Source of the DNA: Arcicella rigui
GTDB lineage: Bacteria; Bacteroidota; Bacteroidia; Cytophagales; Spirosomataceae
NCBI RefSeq assembly: GCF_034929435.1
Contig: NZ_JAYFUM010000021.1
Coordinates: 62,001-126,000 of the forward strand
Reading direction: 5' to 3'
DNA: 64,000 nucleotides
This document shows, piece by piece, positions 1-9,320 of this stretch (position 1 is its first letter; every line of letters begins with the position of its first letter). A model generated the notes under the pieces. That model was not told the origin of the DNA, made no database searches, and worked only from the letters and a program-made list of their open reading frames with translations. The translations under genes were made by a program, and so were the position numbers.

Positions 1-618
1 GGTACAGAACACACAATGCTTCCAGATATGATTGAAATTGGTTCATTTATCGGAATGGCAGCCATGACTCAGTCGGAAATCACTATTAAAAACTGTTCAG
101 TACCTGATTTAGGAATTATTCCTTTAGTGTTCCAAAAATTAGGGATTAAATTAGAAATCAGAGGCGACGATATTTATGTGCCTTCACAAGAACATTACGA
201 ATTAGATACTTTTATTGATGGGTCGATGCTAACGGTTTCAGACCATCCTTGGCCGGGTTTCACGCCAGATTTACTAAGTATCGTTTTGGTGACGGCAATT
301 CAGGCAAAAGGAACGGTATTGATTCATCAAAAAATGTTTGAAAGCCGTTTGTTCTTTGTAGATAAATTAATTGAAATGGGTGCTCAGATTATCCTTTGCG
401 ACCCACACCGTGCAACAGTAGTTGGTTTGAATCGCCAGCAACAATTAAGAGGTATCAGAATGACTTCACCAGATATTCGTGCAGGGGTTTCACTTTTGAT
501 TGCCGCAATGTCTGCAAAAGGTACTTCAATCATTGAAAACATCGAGCAAATTGATAGAGGTTATCAAAACATTGATACTCGTTTGAATGCTATCGGTGCT
601 GAGATTGTAAGACTTTAG
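1..618 (+). CDS. murA: UDP-N-acetylglucosamine 1-carboxyvinyltransferase, C-terminal part (cut by window edge)
   Basis: The frame is open from base 1, so this is the last 205 codons of a longer gene. MurA transfers enolpyruvate from PEP to UDP-GlcNAc, the first committed step of peptidoglycan synthesis in the cytoplasm. The visible part has the EPSP-synthase-like fold pattern: an RAGVSLLIAAMSAKG segment, where MurA proteins carry the conserved D/I-RAG-A motif, then the HIDRGY-like IDRGY motif and a C-terminal 'LNAIGAEIVRL' end typical of the family. The catalytic loop Cys would lie upstream of the window and cannot be checked. Length from the visible part to the stop fits a normal MurA C-terminus. 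Confidence 0.93.
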   Translation, partial: GTEHTMLPDMIEIGSFIGMAAMTQSEITIKNCSVPDLGIIPLVFQKLGIKLEIRGDDIYVPSQEHYELDTFIDGSMLTVSDHPWPGFTPDLLSIVLVTAIQAKGTVLIHQKMFESRLFFVDKLIEMGAQIILCDPHRATVVGLNRQQQLRGIRMTSPDIRAGVSLLIAAMSAKGTSIIENIEQIDRGYQNIDTRLNAIGAEIVRL

Positions 619-841
619 CGTGAGGAGTTTTGAGTGCGGAGTGCTGAATTGAGAATTATGAATATAAAAAATCTCATAGCTCATCGCTTTAAGCTTATAG
701 CTTTTTAAAACATTTTCGGTTCAGTAAAGTTGATTGTATTAAGCATACGTAAAATATGGAGTGACAAAATTGAAATTAATATATTGATATTCAATTATTT
801 AAATTCATAATTCACCACTCGTAATTCATAATTCTTACTAC
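619..841. repeat. Intergenic spacer with imperfect inverted repeat
   Basis: A 223-base spacer after murA. Its left half contains GAATTATGAAT (about 652-662) and a GGAGTGCTGAAT word (about 638-649). Its right half contains ATTCATAATTC copies (about 803-837) in opposite orientation, so the ends could pair. The middle has AGCTCATCGCTTTAAGC / TTATAGC words like those in other spacers of this window. No coding frame is evident. Confidence 0.5.
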
Positions 842-1633
842 ATGATACCAAATGTATTTAATTTCGACTTTACTGAACCGATTGTTTTTTTCTGGCTTAC
901 CGTTTCGATTTTTGCCATTGTTGTCTTTCGCTACTTTTTGTTAGCAAGTATTTTTCACCTGTATTTTTATGTGTGGAAATCAAAAGAATGGGAAAAACGA
1001 AAACTGAATAAAAAACAATATCCCCCAAAACAATTCAGAGAAGAAATGTTTTGGTCGATGCTGACAGCTTTGATTTTTTCAGTGATTGGCTCTTTGGCAG
1101 CGATACTTTGGCAAAAAGGTTTCACTCGCATTTATCTTGATGTCAACGAATTTCCGATTTGGTGGATTCCTGTCAGTATTATTGTTTCAATGTTTATTCA
1201 CGAAACGTATTATTATTGGCTTCATCGTTGGATGCACCAACCCAAGATTTACAAAATTGTACACCATGTTCACCACGAAAGTAAAATTACTTCTGCTTGG
1301 ACAGCCTTTTCTTTTCATCCTATCGAAGGAGTATTAGAAGCTCTGATTATGCCCGCTATCGTTATGGTACTTCCCATGCACATTTATGCAATTGTGATTC
1401 ACCTAACCATTATGACCATCACAGCGGCAATCAATCATTTAGATATAGAAATTTATCCGAAAAATTTTTTCGGAAATCTTGTTGGGAAATACATGATCGG
1501 AGCTACTCATCATAGCCATCATCACAAGTATTATCGCTACAATTACGGACTTTACTTCACTTTTTGGGATAAATTAGGCAAAACCGAAAGCCCAAATTTT
1601 GTAAAAGAGTTTGAGGAGAGAAAAGAGATATAA
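842..1633 (+). CDS. Sterol desaturase / fatty acid hydroxylase family protein
   Basis: A polytopic membrane protein of 263 residues of the di-iron fatty acid hydroxylase superfamily, which hydroxylates or desaturates lipid substrates. The histidine clusters are visible in the expected order: HETYYYWLHRWMH (His120, 128, 132), HHVHH (141-145), an NH at about 199, and THHSHHH (223-228). Hydrophobic segments lie near residues 12-45, 72-92, 106-120 and 165-197. The substrate cannot be told from sequence; sterol, fatty acid and carotenoid enzymes all share this fold. It is convergent with the LolA-like gene, and a strong hairpin separates them. Confidence 0.85.
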   Translation: MIPNVFNFDFTEPIVFFWLTVSIFAIVVFRYFLLASIFHLYFYVWKSKEWEKRKLNKKQYPPKQFREEMFWSMLTALIFSVIGSLAAILWQKGFTRIYLDVNEFPIWWIPVSIIVSMFIHETYYYWLHRWMHQPKIYKIVHHVHHESKITSAWTAFSFHPIEGVLEALIMPAIVMVLPMHIYAIVIHLTIMTITAAINHLDIEIYPKNFFGNLVGKYMIGATHHSHHHKYYRYNYGLYFTFWDKLGKTESPNFVKEFEERKEI

Positions 1634-1635
1634 AC

Positions 1636-1698
1636 AAAAAGAGTAAAGGTTTAAATTTGAAAGAATAATCTATTCAAATTTAAACCTTTACTCTTTTT
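1636..1698. terminator. Bidirectional terminator hairpin
   Basis: A perfect 26-base inverted repeat (1636-1661 with 1673-1698) around an 11-base loop. The arms begin with an A-run and end with a T-run, as expected for a terminator serving both convergent genes. The length of perfect pairing is unusual. Confidence 0.8.
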
Positions 1699-1762
1699 AT
1701 ACTTTTATTCTATACTTTTATCTTGAATCTTGTTTCTTGTATCTTTCTACTCCTCTCAAAAT

Positions 1763-2398
1763 CTATCTCAAATCATTCACTTCAACACCCGGATATTTAC
1801 TTTTGTCGAATACAAAGAATTTATCATCTACTGGCACGTTGGCTACAAATTTACTTACTTTAAAAGTCTGACGTTTTCCGTTTTTATCAGTGATTGTCCA
1901 GCTTTTTACAGATTTATCAGCTTTTCCCAATTTGATTTTAATTTTTGAAACCTGAGTACCCTTTTTTTCTGGCGAAAGTTCAATTACTTCACAAACTTCG
2001 TTACCTTCTTTTACTTCTTGAACGAAAGTATAGCGGAAACCTTTTTTATCAAAACTATAAATTTTAGAAGGATTCAAATCGCTTTCAGAAGCTTCATAAT
2101 CTGAAATATTTACTTCATTCGTTTCTTTGATATAAGTAGAAATTTCTTTGCCGTTATTAAATATTTCTTGTCCTCCAGTTTTCAAACGATACTTCTGTCC
2201 TTTTACCGTAATGCTTCCTTGAATTGCTTGACTTGAACCATCAGCACCATACGAAAACGATGCACTAAAAGCTTTCATACCTTTGTATTTTTTCTGCATG
2301 GCATCAATAATTGCTCCCGCTTTTGCGTCTTGAGCTTTCGCACTTACAACACTTACCACTAAAGCGATGGCAAGCAACAAAATGTTTTTGTTCATCAT
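1763..2398 (-). CDS. lolA: LolA-like outer membrane lipoprotein carrier protein
   Basis: A periplasmic protein of 211 residues with a cleavable signal peptide (about residues 1-22, ending AKAQ). The rest fits the LolA-like fold: an N-terminal helix with 'AIIDAMQKKYKGMKAFSASF', alternating beta strands, a 'KYRLKTGGQEIFNNGKEISTY' region and a final beta-hairpin. LolA proteins carry lipoproteins from the inner-membrane Lol complex across the periplasm. Several Bacteroidota paralogues exist, so an exact LolA role is inferred. The first two codons are both Met; either may start. A LolC/E-type permease is encoded elsewhere in the window (34408-35628). Confidence 0.75.
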   Translation of the reverse strand: MMNKNILLLAIALVVSVVSAKAQDAKAGAIIDAMQKKYKGMKAFSASFSYGADGSSQAIQGSITVKGQKYRLKTGGQEIFNNGKEISTYIKETNEVNISDYEASESDLNPSKIYSFDKKGFRYTFVQEVKEGNEVCEVIELSPEKKGTQVSKIKIKLGKADKSVKSWTITDKNGKRQTFKVSKFVANVPVDDKFFVFDKSKYPGVEVNDLR

Positions 2399-2603
2399 TA
2401 TATAATCTATTTAATTAGTATGTCGTTTTGAAAAGGATTAAAGATTATTTTCAACAACCATTACAAAACACAAAGTTGCTCAAAAAGTTCGTGATTTCCA
2501 TAAAACCAACTTTGAAATGGCAAATTAGCTTCTTAATTCTTGAATCATTCCTATTTTCAAGTCGAGGATGTGTCTTTCATGCAAAATTTCAATTTAGAAA
2601 CTT

Positions 2604-2611
2604 TATCTTTG
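2604..2611 (+). promoter_or_regulatory. Candidate -7 promoter element
   Basis: TATCTTTG matches the Bacteroidota -7 consensus TAnnTTTG, 38 bases before the start of the large membrane protein gene. No clear TTTG -33 element is seen at the right distance. Confidence 0.45.
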
Positions 2612-2649
2612 CAAACGAGCAAATCTAAGTCAAAATCTCACAAACAACT

Positions 2650-5094
2650 ATGCAGTTTTCATTCAAAAAGTTCCTTCCGCATTTATTCGCAGTACTTGCG
2701 TTTGTAGTGCTTGCAGGAATTTATGCAGCCCCTGCCCTTCAAGGAAAAAAATTACAACAACACGACATCACGATGTCGTTGGCTTCCTCTCATGAATCTA
2801 CCGAATTTACAAAAGCGACAGGTACTGTACCGTGGTGGACAAACTCAATGTTTGGAGGAATGCCAGCCTACATGATTCACGGTGCTTATCCTAATAGTAT
2901 TGGTTCTACAATCGGTGGAAATATCATGGGAGTTTTACCTACTCCAATTAACATGATTTTCTTAATGATGTTGGGAATGTACATTTTGTTAATAACCTTT
3001 GGAGCAAATACTTGGCAAGCCATTTTAGGGGCCATCGCATACGCATTTTGTTCTTGGAACATGGTTATTATTCCTGCGGGACACACTTCTAAAGTATTAG
3101 CTTTGGCTTATGCTCCAATGGTGGCAGCAGGTGCAGCTTTATGTTTTAGAGGAAAATATATGCTCGGAACTGCTCTAACGGCTTTGTTCATGAGTCTTGA
3201 AATATATGCCAATCACATCCAAATAACATATTATTTCGGCTTATTCTTAGGAGGTTATATAGTAATAAAAACCATAGAAAAGATAAAAGCAGGCGAATTT
3301 AAACCTTTAGTTTTTGCACTCATGGCTTTTGGTGGTGGTGCATTAATTGGTTTAGGAAACCATACTATGCGTTTGTGGAATAACGCTGTTTATTCTGCCG
3401 AAACCATCAGGGGAAAATCTGAATTGACTACTAATACTCAGTCGAAAGGTGGCTTAGACCGTGACTATGCCTACAATTGGAGTTACGGAATTGGAGAATC
3501 TGGAACACTTTTGATTCCTAATTTTTATGGTGGCTCTTCTGGTGGAACTTTAGGTGGAAAGAAATCTGCAACATTAAAAGTAATGGTTGAGGCAGGTATT
3601 CCAGAAGAAAGTGCTTTAGGGTTTGTAGAACATGGCCCTGCTTATTGGGGTGACCAACCAAGCACAGGTGGTCCAGCGTATGCGGGTGCAATTATCATTT
3701 TCTTATTTGTTTTAGGTGCATTTTTAGTAAAGGGAGGAATAAAATGGTGGCTTGTAGCTTCTGCAATAATTTTCACAATGCTGTCTTGGGGTAAAAATTT
3801 TCCTGCACTGAACTACCTGATGTTTGATTATTTCCCGATGTTCAATAAATTCCGTGCCGTTACCATGATTTTATCGCTTACTCAGTTGGCAATGGTAATA
3901 CTTGGCATATTAGCACTGAAACAAATTGCGGATAATAAATTAAAGTTTGAAGAACTTAAAAAACCTTTAACATACAGTTTAGCGTTAACCGCTGGTTTAT
4001 GCCTTATTTTTGCACTTGTACCAAGTTTGTTTTTCAGCTTTAAATCGGCTAACGACGCTGCAATGCAAATCACTGGCGACAAAGGTGTGGATGCTCAAAT
4101 TCTTAGGGCTATCGTACAAGACCGTGAGTCGTTGATGCGTTCGGATGCTTTCCGTTCGTTGGTATTTATTTTATTAGCGACTGGTCTTTTGTGGGCTTGG
4201 GTTTCTGGGAAAATCAAAGAAGCGGTTTTTTATCCAATCATTACTTTGTTGATTGTAGTTGATTTATTTGGTGTGGATAAAAGATATTTTAACAACGACA
4301 ATTTTGTATCGAGTTCAGAATACGAGGAAACCTTTACTCCTACGCCTGCCGACCAAGAGATTTTGAAAGATAAAAGTATTTATAGAGTATTCGACGCCGC
4401 AGCACAAGGAGGCTTTAGCAGCGATGCCAAAGCGTCTTACTATCATCAGTCTATTGGTGGTTATCATGGAGCTAAACTTCGTCGTTATTCAGAAATCATT
4501 GAAAACCAAATTGCTAAAAACAATATTCAAGTACTGAATATGTTGAATACGAAGTATTTCATTATGCCAAATCAACAAGGCGGACAACCTATTGCACAGC
4601 AAAATCCAGATGCTTGTGGTAATGCTTGGTTTGTGAAATCATTCCAAATCGTTGAAAATGCAGATGCTGAAATGAAAGCTTTGGATAAGTTTAATCCTAA
4701 AGATGTAGCATTTATAGACAAGCGTTTCGCCGACCAAGTAGCAAATTTGAAAATTCAACCAGATAGTCTTTCAAATAAAATAGTATTGACTTCTTATAAA
4801 CCAAACGACTTGGTGTACCAGTCTGAGGCTAAAACTGAACAATTAGCGATTTTCTCAGAGATTTTCTATCGTGGAAATCAAGATTGGAAAGCTTATATCG
4901 ACGGGCAATATAAACCTCATTTAAGAGCCAATTATATTTTGAGAGCGATGGTAATTCCTGCAGGAAAACACACAATTGAGTTCAAATTTGAACCTGAGTC
5001 TGTTGTGAAAGGAACAAAAGTAGATTTGATTATGTCTATTGTATTAGTAGGCTTTTTGGGTTTAGCTATCTTTTTTGAAGTAAAGAAAAAATAG
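2650..5094 (+). CDS. YfhO-like large polytopic membrane protein
   Basis: 814 residues. There are about a dozen hydrophobic segments through residue ~560, a soluble region of about 220 residues, and one last membrane segment at the C-terminus (about 790-810) followed by a basic tail. The pattern resembles YfhO-family proteins of Bacteroidota, a GT-C-like group thought to act in glycosylation of surface polymers. The substrate is unknown. An early loop contains 'QHDITMSLASSHEST', and GT-C enzymes carry their acidic residue at this position. The gene precedes the inositol-monophosphatase gene by 63 bases on the same strand. Confidence 0.7.
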   Translation: MQFSFKKFLPHLFAVLAFVVLAGIYAAPALQGKKLQQHDITMSLASSHESTEFTKATGTVPWWTNSMFGGMPAYMIHGAYPNSIGSTIGGNIMGVLPTPINMIFLMMLGMYILLITFGANTWQAILGAIAYAFCSWNMVIIPAGHTSKVLALAYAPMVAAGAALCFRGKYMLGTALTALFMSLEIYANHIQITYYFGLFLGGYIVIKTIEKIKAGEFKPLVFALMAFGGGALIGLGNHTMRLWNNAVYSAETIRGKSELTTNTQSKGGLDRDYAYNWSYGIGESGTLLIPNFYGGSSGGTLGGKKSATLKVMVEAGIPEESALGFVEHGPAYWGDQPSTGGPAYAGAIIIFLFVLGAFLVKGGIKWWLVASAIIFTMLSWGKNFPALNYLMFDYFPMFNKFRAVTMILSLTQLAMVILGILALKQIADNKLKFEELKKPLTYSLALTAGLCLIFALVPSLFFSFKSANDAAMQITGDKGVDAQILRAIVQDRESLMRSDAFRSLVFILLATGLLWAWVSGKIKEAVFYPIITLLIVVDLFGVDKRYFNNDNFVSSSEYEETFTPTPADQEILKDKSIYRVFDAAAQGGFSSDAKASYYHQSIGGYHGAKLRRYSEIIENQIAKNNIQVLNMLNTKYFIMPNQQGGQPIAQQNPDACGNAWFVKSFQIVENADAEMKALDKFNPKDVAFIDKRFADQVANLKIQPDSLSNKIVLTSYKPNDLVYQSEAKTEQLAIFSEIFYRGNQDWKAYIDGQYKPHLRANYILRAMVIPAGKHTIEFKFEPESVVKGTKVDLIMSIVLVGFLGLAIFFEVKKK

Positions 5095-5157
5095 ATTTTG
5101 GATTTCTGGTATCGGAATTCAGTTTTCTGATTTTATATACTAATCAACAATTACGTT

Positions 5158-5964
5158 TTGAATTTAGAACAATTAACCTCAGAAGTAGCAAATTTAGCCC
5201 GTCAGACGGGAGAGTTTGTTAGAAAAGTAACCTCAGAATTCAGTAAAGAGAGTATTGAATATAAAGGATTGAATGATTTGGTTTCTTATGTAGATAAGCA
5301 AACTGAAGAAAAATTAGTAGCAGGACTTGCAGCCATTCTTCCAGAAGCTGGTTTTATCGCAGAAGAAGGAACAGCAGAACAAGCCGAAAACCACGAACTG
5401 GCTTGGATTATCGACCCTGTGGACGGAACAACCAATTATATTCATGGAGTACCCGTTTTTGCTATTTCGATTGCCCTTATCAAAGAAAGTAAAATTGTTT
5501 TGGGCGTTGTATATGAAATTAATCGTGACGAATGCTTCTCGGCTTGGCTTGGTGGTGGTGCGTACCTCAACGGAAATGCCATTAAAGTTTCTTCTGCAAA
5601 AACACTTGGAGAAAGTTTAATTGCCACAGGTTTTCCTTATTATGATTTTGAATTGATGGAAAACTACATCAATATTCTAAAAGAATTAATGCAAAAGTCA
5701 CACGGATTGCGTCGTTTTGGTGCAGCAGCCGTAGATTTAGTTTACACAGCTTGTGGTCGTTTCGATGGTTTCTTTGAGTACAACCTCAAACCTTGGGATG
5801 TAGCGGCTGGTACTTTAATCGTACAAGAAGCTGGTGGCTTTGTTTCTGATTTTAGAAAAGGAGATGATTTCGTATTCGGTCGTGAACTTATTGCAGGCTG
5901 TGGAATGTTTCCAGAATTACAGGAGGTAATTATCCGAAACTGGAATCAAGGAAAAGCTCTTTAA
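5158..5964 (+). CDS. Inositol monophosphatase family protein
   Basis: 268 residues, Mg-dependent sugar-phosphate phosphatase superfamily (SuhB / inositol monophosphatase / CysQ group). The metal-binding motifs are present: an EEGTAE segment (the GEE-type motif), WIIDPVDGTTNYIHG (residues about 84-98), and the C-terminal WDVAAGTLIVQEAGG motif. The start is TTG: the frame is open only from 5131, contains no ATG before this point, and the residues after TTG (NLEQLTSEVANLARQ) fit the usual N-terminus. The physiological substrate cannot be assigned. Confidence 0.85.
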   Translation: MNLEQLTSEVANLARQTGEFVRKVTSEFSKESIEYKGLNDLVSYVDKQTEEKLVAGLAAILPEAGFIAEEGTAEQAENHELAWIIDPVDGTTNYIHGVPVFAISIALIKESKIVLGVVYEINRDECFSAWLGGGAYLNGNAIKVSSAKTLGESLIATGFPYYDFELMENYINILKELMQKSHGLRRFGAAAVDLVYTACGRFDGFFEYNLKPWDVAAGTLIVQEAGGFVSDFRKGDDFVFGRELIAGCGMFPELQEVIIRNWNQGKAL

Positions 5965-5987
5965 GGATTTCTTAACTATTGAATATC

Positions 5988-6164
5988 ATGGAAAATGTCA
6001 TTATTGCTTGTATTTTTTTAGGAGCAGTCATTTACTTAGGTAATATTGTTCGTAAAAATTTTAGCCTCAAAAATAAAGCGGGTTGTTCAAAAGGATGTGG
6101 CTCTTGTGGTGCAATAGATTTTGATAAAATCTCAGCCCAAATAGATGCTCAGAACCACGCTTAA
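5988..6164 (+). CDS. FeoB-associated Cys-rich membrane protein
   Basis: 58 residues starting at ATG 5988; a TTG nine bases upstream is a less likely start. One N-terminal membrane segment is followed by a basic stretch and the cysteine cluster GCSKGCGSCGAID. This is the layout of the small 'FeoB-associated Cys-rich' peptides usually found near ferrous-iron transporters. No feo genes are visible here, so a role in iron transport rests on family resemblance only. It follows the phosphatase gene by 23 bases and is closed by a terminator. Confidence 0.75.
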   Translation: MENVIIACIFLGAVIYLGNIVRKNFSLKNKAGCSKGCGSCGAIDFDKISAQIDAQNHA

Positions 6165-6180
6165 TAATTGAATTTCCATA

Positions 6181-6215
6181 AAAAAGCCTTCGATTTAGTA
6201 AATCGAAGGCTTTTT
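6181..6215. terminator. Terminator hairpin between convergent genes
   Basis: An inverted repeat built on AAAAAGCCTTCGATTTA and its complement with almost no loop, bounded by A- and T-runs. It lies between the Cys-rich peptide gene and the convergent prc gene. Confidence 0.85.
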
Positions 6216-6233
6216 TTATGGATGAAAGAATGG

Positions 6234-8390
6234 CTACTTTTTATTCTCAACCTGAGTAACTTTTACTTGATTGCTTGAATTCAACAAGATATAATCTGTA
6301 AGAATACGCTCGCATTCTTTTAGATAAACATCTTTACTTCTTCTTTCTTTTAAAATTTTCAATTTTGCTTGAGCAATACTTGTAGAATCCGTAGCAACTT
6401 TTTCTGGTTCTTTCGTTTCGTTTGCTAAATCATCGCCAAGTTCTGCGATATTCTTTTTCTTTTGCTCATCTATTTCTTTACGTCTTTTGTCTTCTTGCAA
6501 AGAAATCGTCTTTTTCTCTTTAGACTTCTTGATAAAATTAATGTCAGCAACTAATTTTTTCAGTTCTGCATCAGATTTCAAACGGTCTTGATACAAAGCA
6601 CGTAATTTCGTCAATTCATTATCCTTAATGTCTGAAGTAGGAGAATATTTAGTTGAAGCAATCATATCCCAAGGCAAAGCACTTGGTTGAGAGCTTTCGC
6701 CAAATTCAGAAGCACTGAACGATGATGGCAATTCAATATCTGGCGTTACACCTTTGTGCTGAGTACTACTTCCTGTAATACGATAGAATTTCTCCATCGT
6801 GATTTTCAATTGTCCTACTCCTTCGGGTTCGCCTTTCAAGAAACGGTCTAAGTCAACTAAACTTTGAACAGTACCTTTTCCATAAGTTTGTTCACCGATG
6901 ATTAAGCCACGTTTGTAATCTTGAATAGCACCTGCAAAAATTTCAGAAGCAGAAGCAGAAAAACGGTTTACCAATACTGAAACTGGGCCATCATAAGTAA
7001 CAGATGGGTCTCTGTCATTTTCAACACTAATTTCTCCATCAGACTGGCGACGTTGTACCACTGGCCCCTGTGAAATAAACAAACCTGTTAAACTAACAGC
7101 TTCTGTCAAAGAACCTCCACCATTATTTCTAAGGTCAACAATTACGCCATCTACTTTTTCGGCTTTCAATTCATTTAAGAATTTCTTCACGTCTGCAGTA
7201 GTACTTTTATAACCTTGCTCGCCATTTCTTGCTCCTTCAAAATCACGATAGAAAAGAGGAATCGTAATTAAACCTAATTTGTATTCTTTTCCGTCTTTAT
7301 TGAAATTGAGTACTTCTTTTTTAGCTGTACCTTCTTCCAACTTGATTTTTTCACGAACCAAACGTACTTCTTTCGGAACTGAACCCACAGGAGCATTTGA
7401 AGGTAAAATTTTCAAACGAACTACAGTATTTTTAGGACCTTTTATCAATTTTACGGCATCATCAGTAAACCAACCAACGATGTCTTGGTAAGGCTTATCG
7501 TCGCCTTGTGCCACAGCAACAATTCTATCTTTCGGATTCAATTGTTTACTTCTGAAAGCAGGTCCACCTACAATACAATCCACAATCATCACATAGTCAC
7601 CTTCATTTCTTAAAGTAGCACCAATCCCTTCAAAAGATTGTGCCATTTCTTGATTGAAAGTAGAAGCAGTTTTAGGAATGAAGTAAGTTGTATGAGGGTC
7701 AACACTTTCAGTGAATGAATTCATAAATTGCTGAAATACATCCTCACTTTTAGTCTTATCGAAATATTTCTCGGTACGTTTATAGCGTTCTCTCAAATCT
7801 TTGATAGCCGAAGTATCAGCTTTACCACTAATTTTCCAGTCGAGCAAAGTACTTTTTACAGCTTTTCTCCAGATGTTATCCAATTCATCTTTCGACTTCG
7901 CCCAAGAAGCATTTTCACGGTCAGGAGTATAAGTTTCATCTGCTTTGAAATCAACAGGCTTTGATAACATCGAAGCCACAAAAGCAAAACGTTCTTTTGC
8001 ACGATTTCTGAAAACATTATAAATCTGATATGCGGCCGTTAGTTCACCATTTTTCAATTGGTCATCCAATTCAAAACGGTATTTTTCAAAATTCTCTATA
8101 TCAGTACTTGTGAAATTCATTTTATTGAAATCCAACTCTTTGATATAATTATCAAAAATTTTAGATGAGAGAGAATCATTCAAAGGCACACGACGATAAT
8201 GATAGTTACTTAGGATTTCAGTAACTAAGTTTTCGACTTTCTTTTGCGTAGCAGTTGGTTGAAGGTCATCTGCTGCAAATTTATAATCAGCACTCGCAGT
8301 GCCGCTATGCGAGAAAGATTGCAAACCAAAAAACGCAAGTAGCGAAATTGGCACAAGAGCAAGAATGTATTTCATCATCTTATTTTTCAT
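6234..8390 (-). CDS. prc: Carboxy-terminal processing protease (tail-specific protease Prc/Tsp, S41A)
   Basis: A periplasmic protease of 718 residues, close to E. coli Prc (682). Order: signal peptide or anchor (about 1-30), N-terminal domain, PDZ domain (about 250-330, around FEGIGATL and LNPKDRIVAV), peptidase core with GVIVDLRNNGGGS (about 415-427), then a C-terminal charged helical domain of the Tsp type. By motif alignment the Ser/Lys dyad is Ser480 in SASASEIF and Lys505 in YGKGTVQ. It degrades misfolded periplasmic proteins or trims C-termini. Its start lies 4 bases after the stop of the FKBP gene, so the two are surely co-transcribed and probably coupled in translation. Confidence 0.93.
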   Translation of the reverse strand: MKNKMMKYILALVPISLLAFFGLQSFSHSGTASADYKFAADDLQPTATQKKVENLVTEILSNYHYRRVPLNDSLSSKIFDNYIKELDFNKMNFTSTDIENFEKYRFELDDQLKNGELTAAYQIYNVFRNRAKERFAFVASMLSKPVDFKADETYTPDRENASWAKSKDELDNIWRKAVKSTLLDWKISGKADTSAIKDLRERYKRTEKYFDKTKSEDVFQQFMNSFTESVDPHTTYFIPKTASTFNQEMAQSFEGIGATLRNEGDYVMIVDCIVGGPAFRSKQLNPKDRIVAVAQGDDKPYQDIVGWFTDDAVKLIKGPKNTVVRLKILPSNAPVGSVPKEVRLVREKIKLEEGTAKKEVLNFNKDGKEYKLGLITIPLFYRDFEGARNGEQGYKSTTADVKKFLNELKAEKVDGVIVDLRNNGGGSLTEAVSLTGLFISQGPVVQRRQSDGEISVENDRDPSVTYDGPVSVLVNRFSASASEIFAGAIQDYKRGLIIGEQTYGKGTVQSLVDLDRFLKGEPEGVGQLKITMEKFYRITGSSTQHKGVTPDIELPSSFSASEFGESSQPSALPWDMIASTKYSPTSDIKDNELTKLRALYQDRLKSDAELKKLVADINFIKKSKEKKTISLQEDKRRKEIDEQKKKNIAELGDDLANETKEPEKVATDSTSIAQAKLKILKERRSKDVYLKECERILTDYILLNSSNQVKVTQVENKK

Positions 8391-8394
8391 TATA

Positions 8395-9150
8395 CTATTG
8401 TTCTATACCCAACAATTCTACTTCAAAAACTAAAGTAGAGTATGGTTTGATAGCACCACCGCTACCACGTGTTCCGTAAGCTAATTCATAAGGAATAAAC
8501 AATTTCCATTTAGAACCCACTGGCATAAGTTGAAGTGCCTCAACCCAACCCGGAATTACACCTGTGACTGGAAACGAAATTGGTTCACCACGCTGTACTG
8601 AACTATCAAACACAGTTCCATCAATCAATGTTCCGTGATAGTGCGTTTTTACTTTATCACTTGCTTTTGGAATTGGTCCATCACCTTTTTTAATAATACT
8701 ATATTGTAATCCACTTGGAAGAGTAATCACTCCTTCTTTTTTCTTATTCTCTGCTAAAAACTTCTCACCAGCTATTCTGTTTGGTTCAAACTGTTTCGAC
8801 TGCTCTTTTTGTAAATATTTTTGAAGTACTTGGTTGGCTTGAATATCACTAATCAATGTACTTGTTCCGTTCAAAACTTCACTACAAGCTTTTTGTAATA
8901 AATCTACATTTATATCAATGTTCTGCATTTTAAAGTTCTGAGCCACCAAAATTCCTAAACTATAACTGGCAGAGTCTTTCAAAGAAGTAAGTGCTACGGC
9001 TGGCTTATTTACAGCAACAGCAGCAGGTTTTACAGCACTTTTAGTTGGGCTTGAAACTTTCTTGACAGTAGCTGAGGGCTTAGTTTGTGCATCTGCTAAA
9101 AAGGGAACTAAAACAATACTTGTGGAAAGGATGATATTCTTTAATTTCAT
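8395..9150 (-). CDS. FKBP-type peptidyl-prolyl cis-trans isomerase (periplasmic)
   Basis: 251 residues from the ATG at 9150. An upstream in-frame start (9171) would place seven extra residues before the signal peptide and is unlikely. Signal peptide about residues 1-21 (ending ADAQ), a low-complexity T/K/A/P linker, an FKBP N-terminal dimerisation-type region (DSASYSLGILVAQNFK), and a C-terminal FKBP domain with the usual VKTHYHGTLIDGTVFDSS, GVIPGWVEALQLMPVG and IPYELAYG motifs. It resembles FkpA/Mip. Together with the downstream prc it forms a two-gene envelope folding and quality-control operon. Confidence 0.92.
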   Translation of the reverse strand: MKLKNIILSTSIVLVPFLADAQTKPSATVKKVSSPTKSAVKPAAVAVNKPAVALTSLKDSASYSLGILVAQNFKMQNIDINVDLLQKACSEVLNGTSTLISDIQANQVLQKYLQKEQSKQFEPNRIAGEKFLAENKKKEGVITLPSGLQYSIIKKGDGPIPKASDKVKTHYHGTLIDGTVFDSSVQRGEPISFPVTGVIPGWVEALQLMPVGSKWKLFIPYELAYGTRGSGGAIKPYSTLVFEVELLGIEQ

Positions 9151-9299
9151 TGTATATATAGAACGAATCAAAATTGAAAATTTAAAATATCTTCACAACG
9201 ATTCGTTCTTTAGTTCTGAAGATATTTTATAAATAGTATAAAAGAATTAAAATTTTACAATTCTTAAAGTTAAGAACGAAAATTGATGCTACAAAATTA
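9151..9299 (-). promoter_or_regulatory. Promoter and structured leader of the FKBP-prc operon
   Basis: On the minus strand TTG (9319-9317), a 17-base spacer and TAATTTTG (9299-9292) make a good Bacteroidota promoter, giving a leader of about 135 bases. The leader holds a near-perfect palindrome (TTCTTAA-ag-TTAAGAA, 9261-9276) and two interlocked inverted repeats. A: AGAACGAATC 9160-9169 pairs with 9200-9209. B: TAAAATATCTTCA 9183-9195 pairs with 9217-9229. The order A-B-A'-B' allows a pseudoknot or two exclusive hairpins. Function is unknown. Confidence 0.6.
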
Positions 9300-9320
9300 T
9301 TTGTCTTTGGTATTTCCAAT

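Noticed and set aside
2428..2628. Open frame on the plus strand between the LolA-like and YfhO-like genes
   Set aside because: It begins with TTG and its product looks random; the promoter box for the next gene lies inside it. A shorter protein-like stretch in another frame (KHKVAQKVRDFHKTNFEMAN) has no start.
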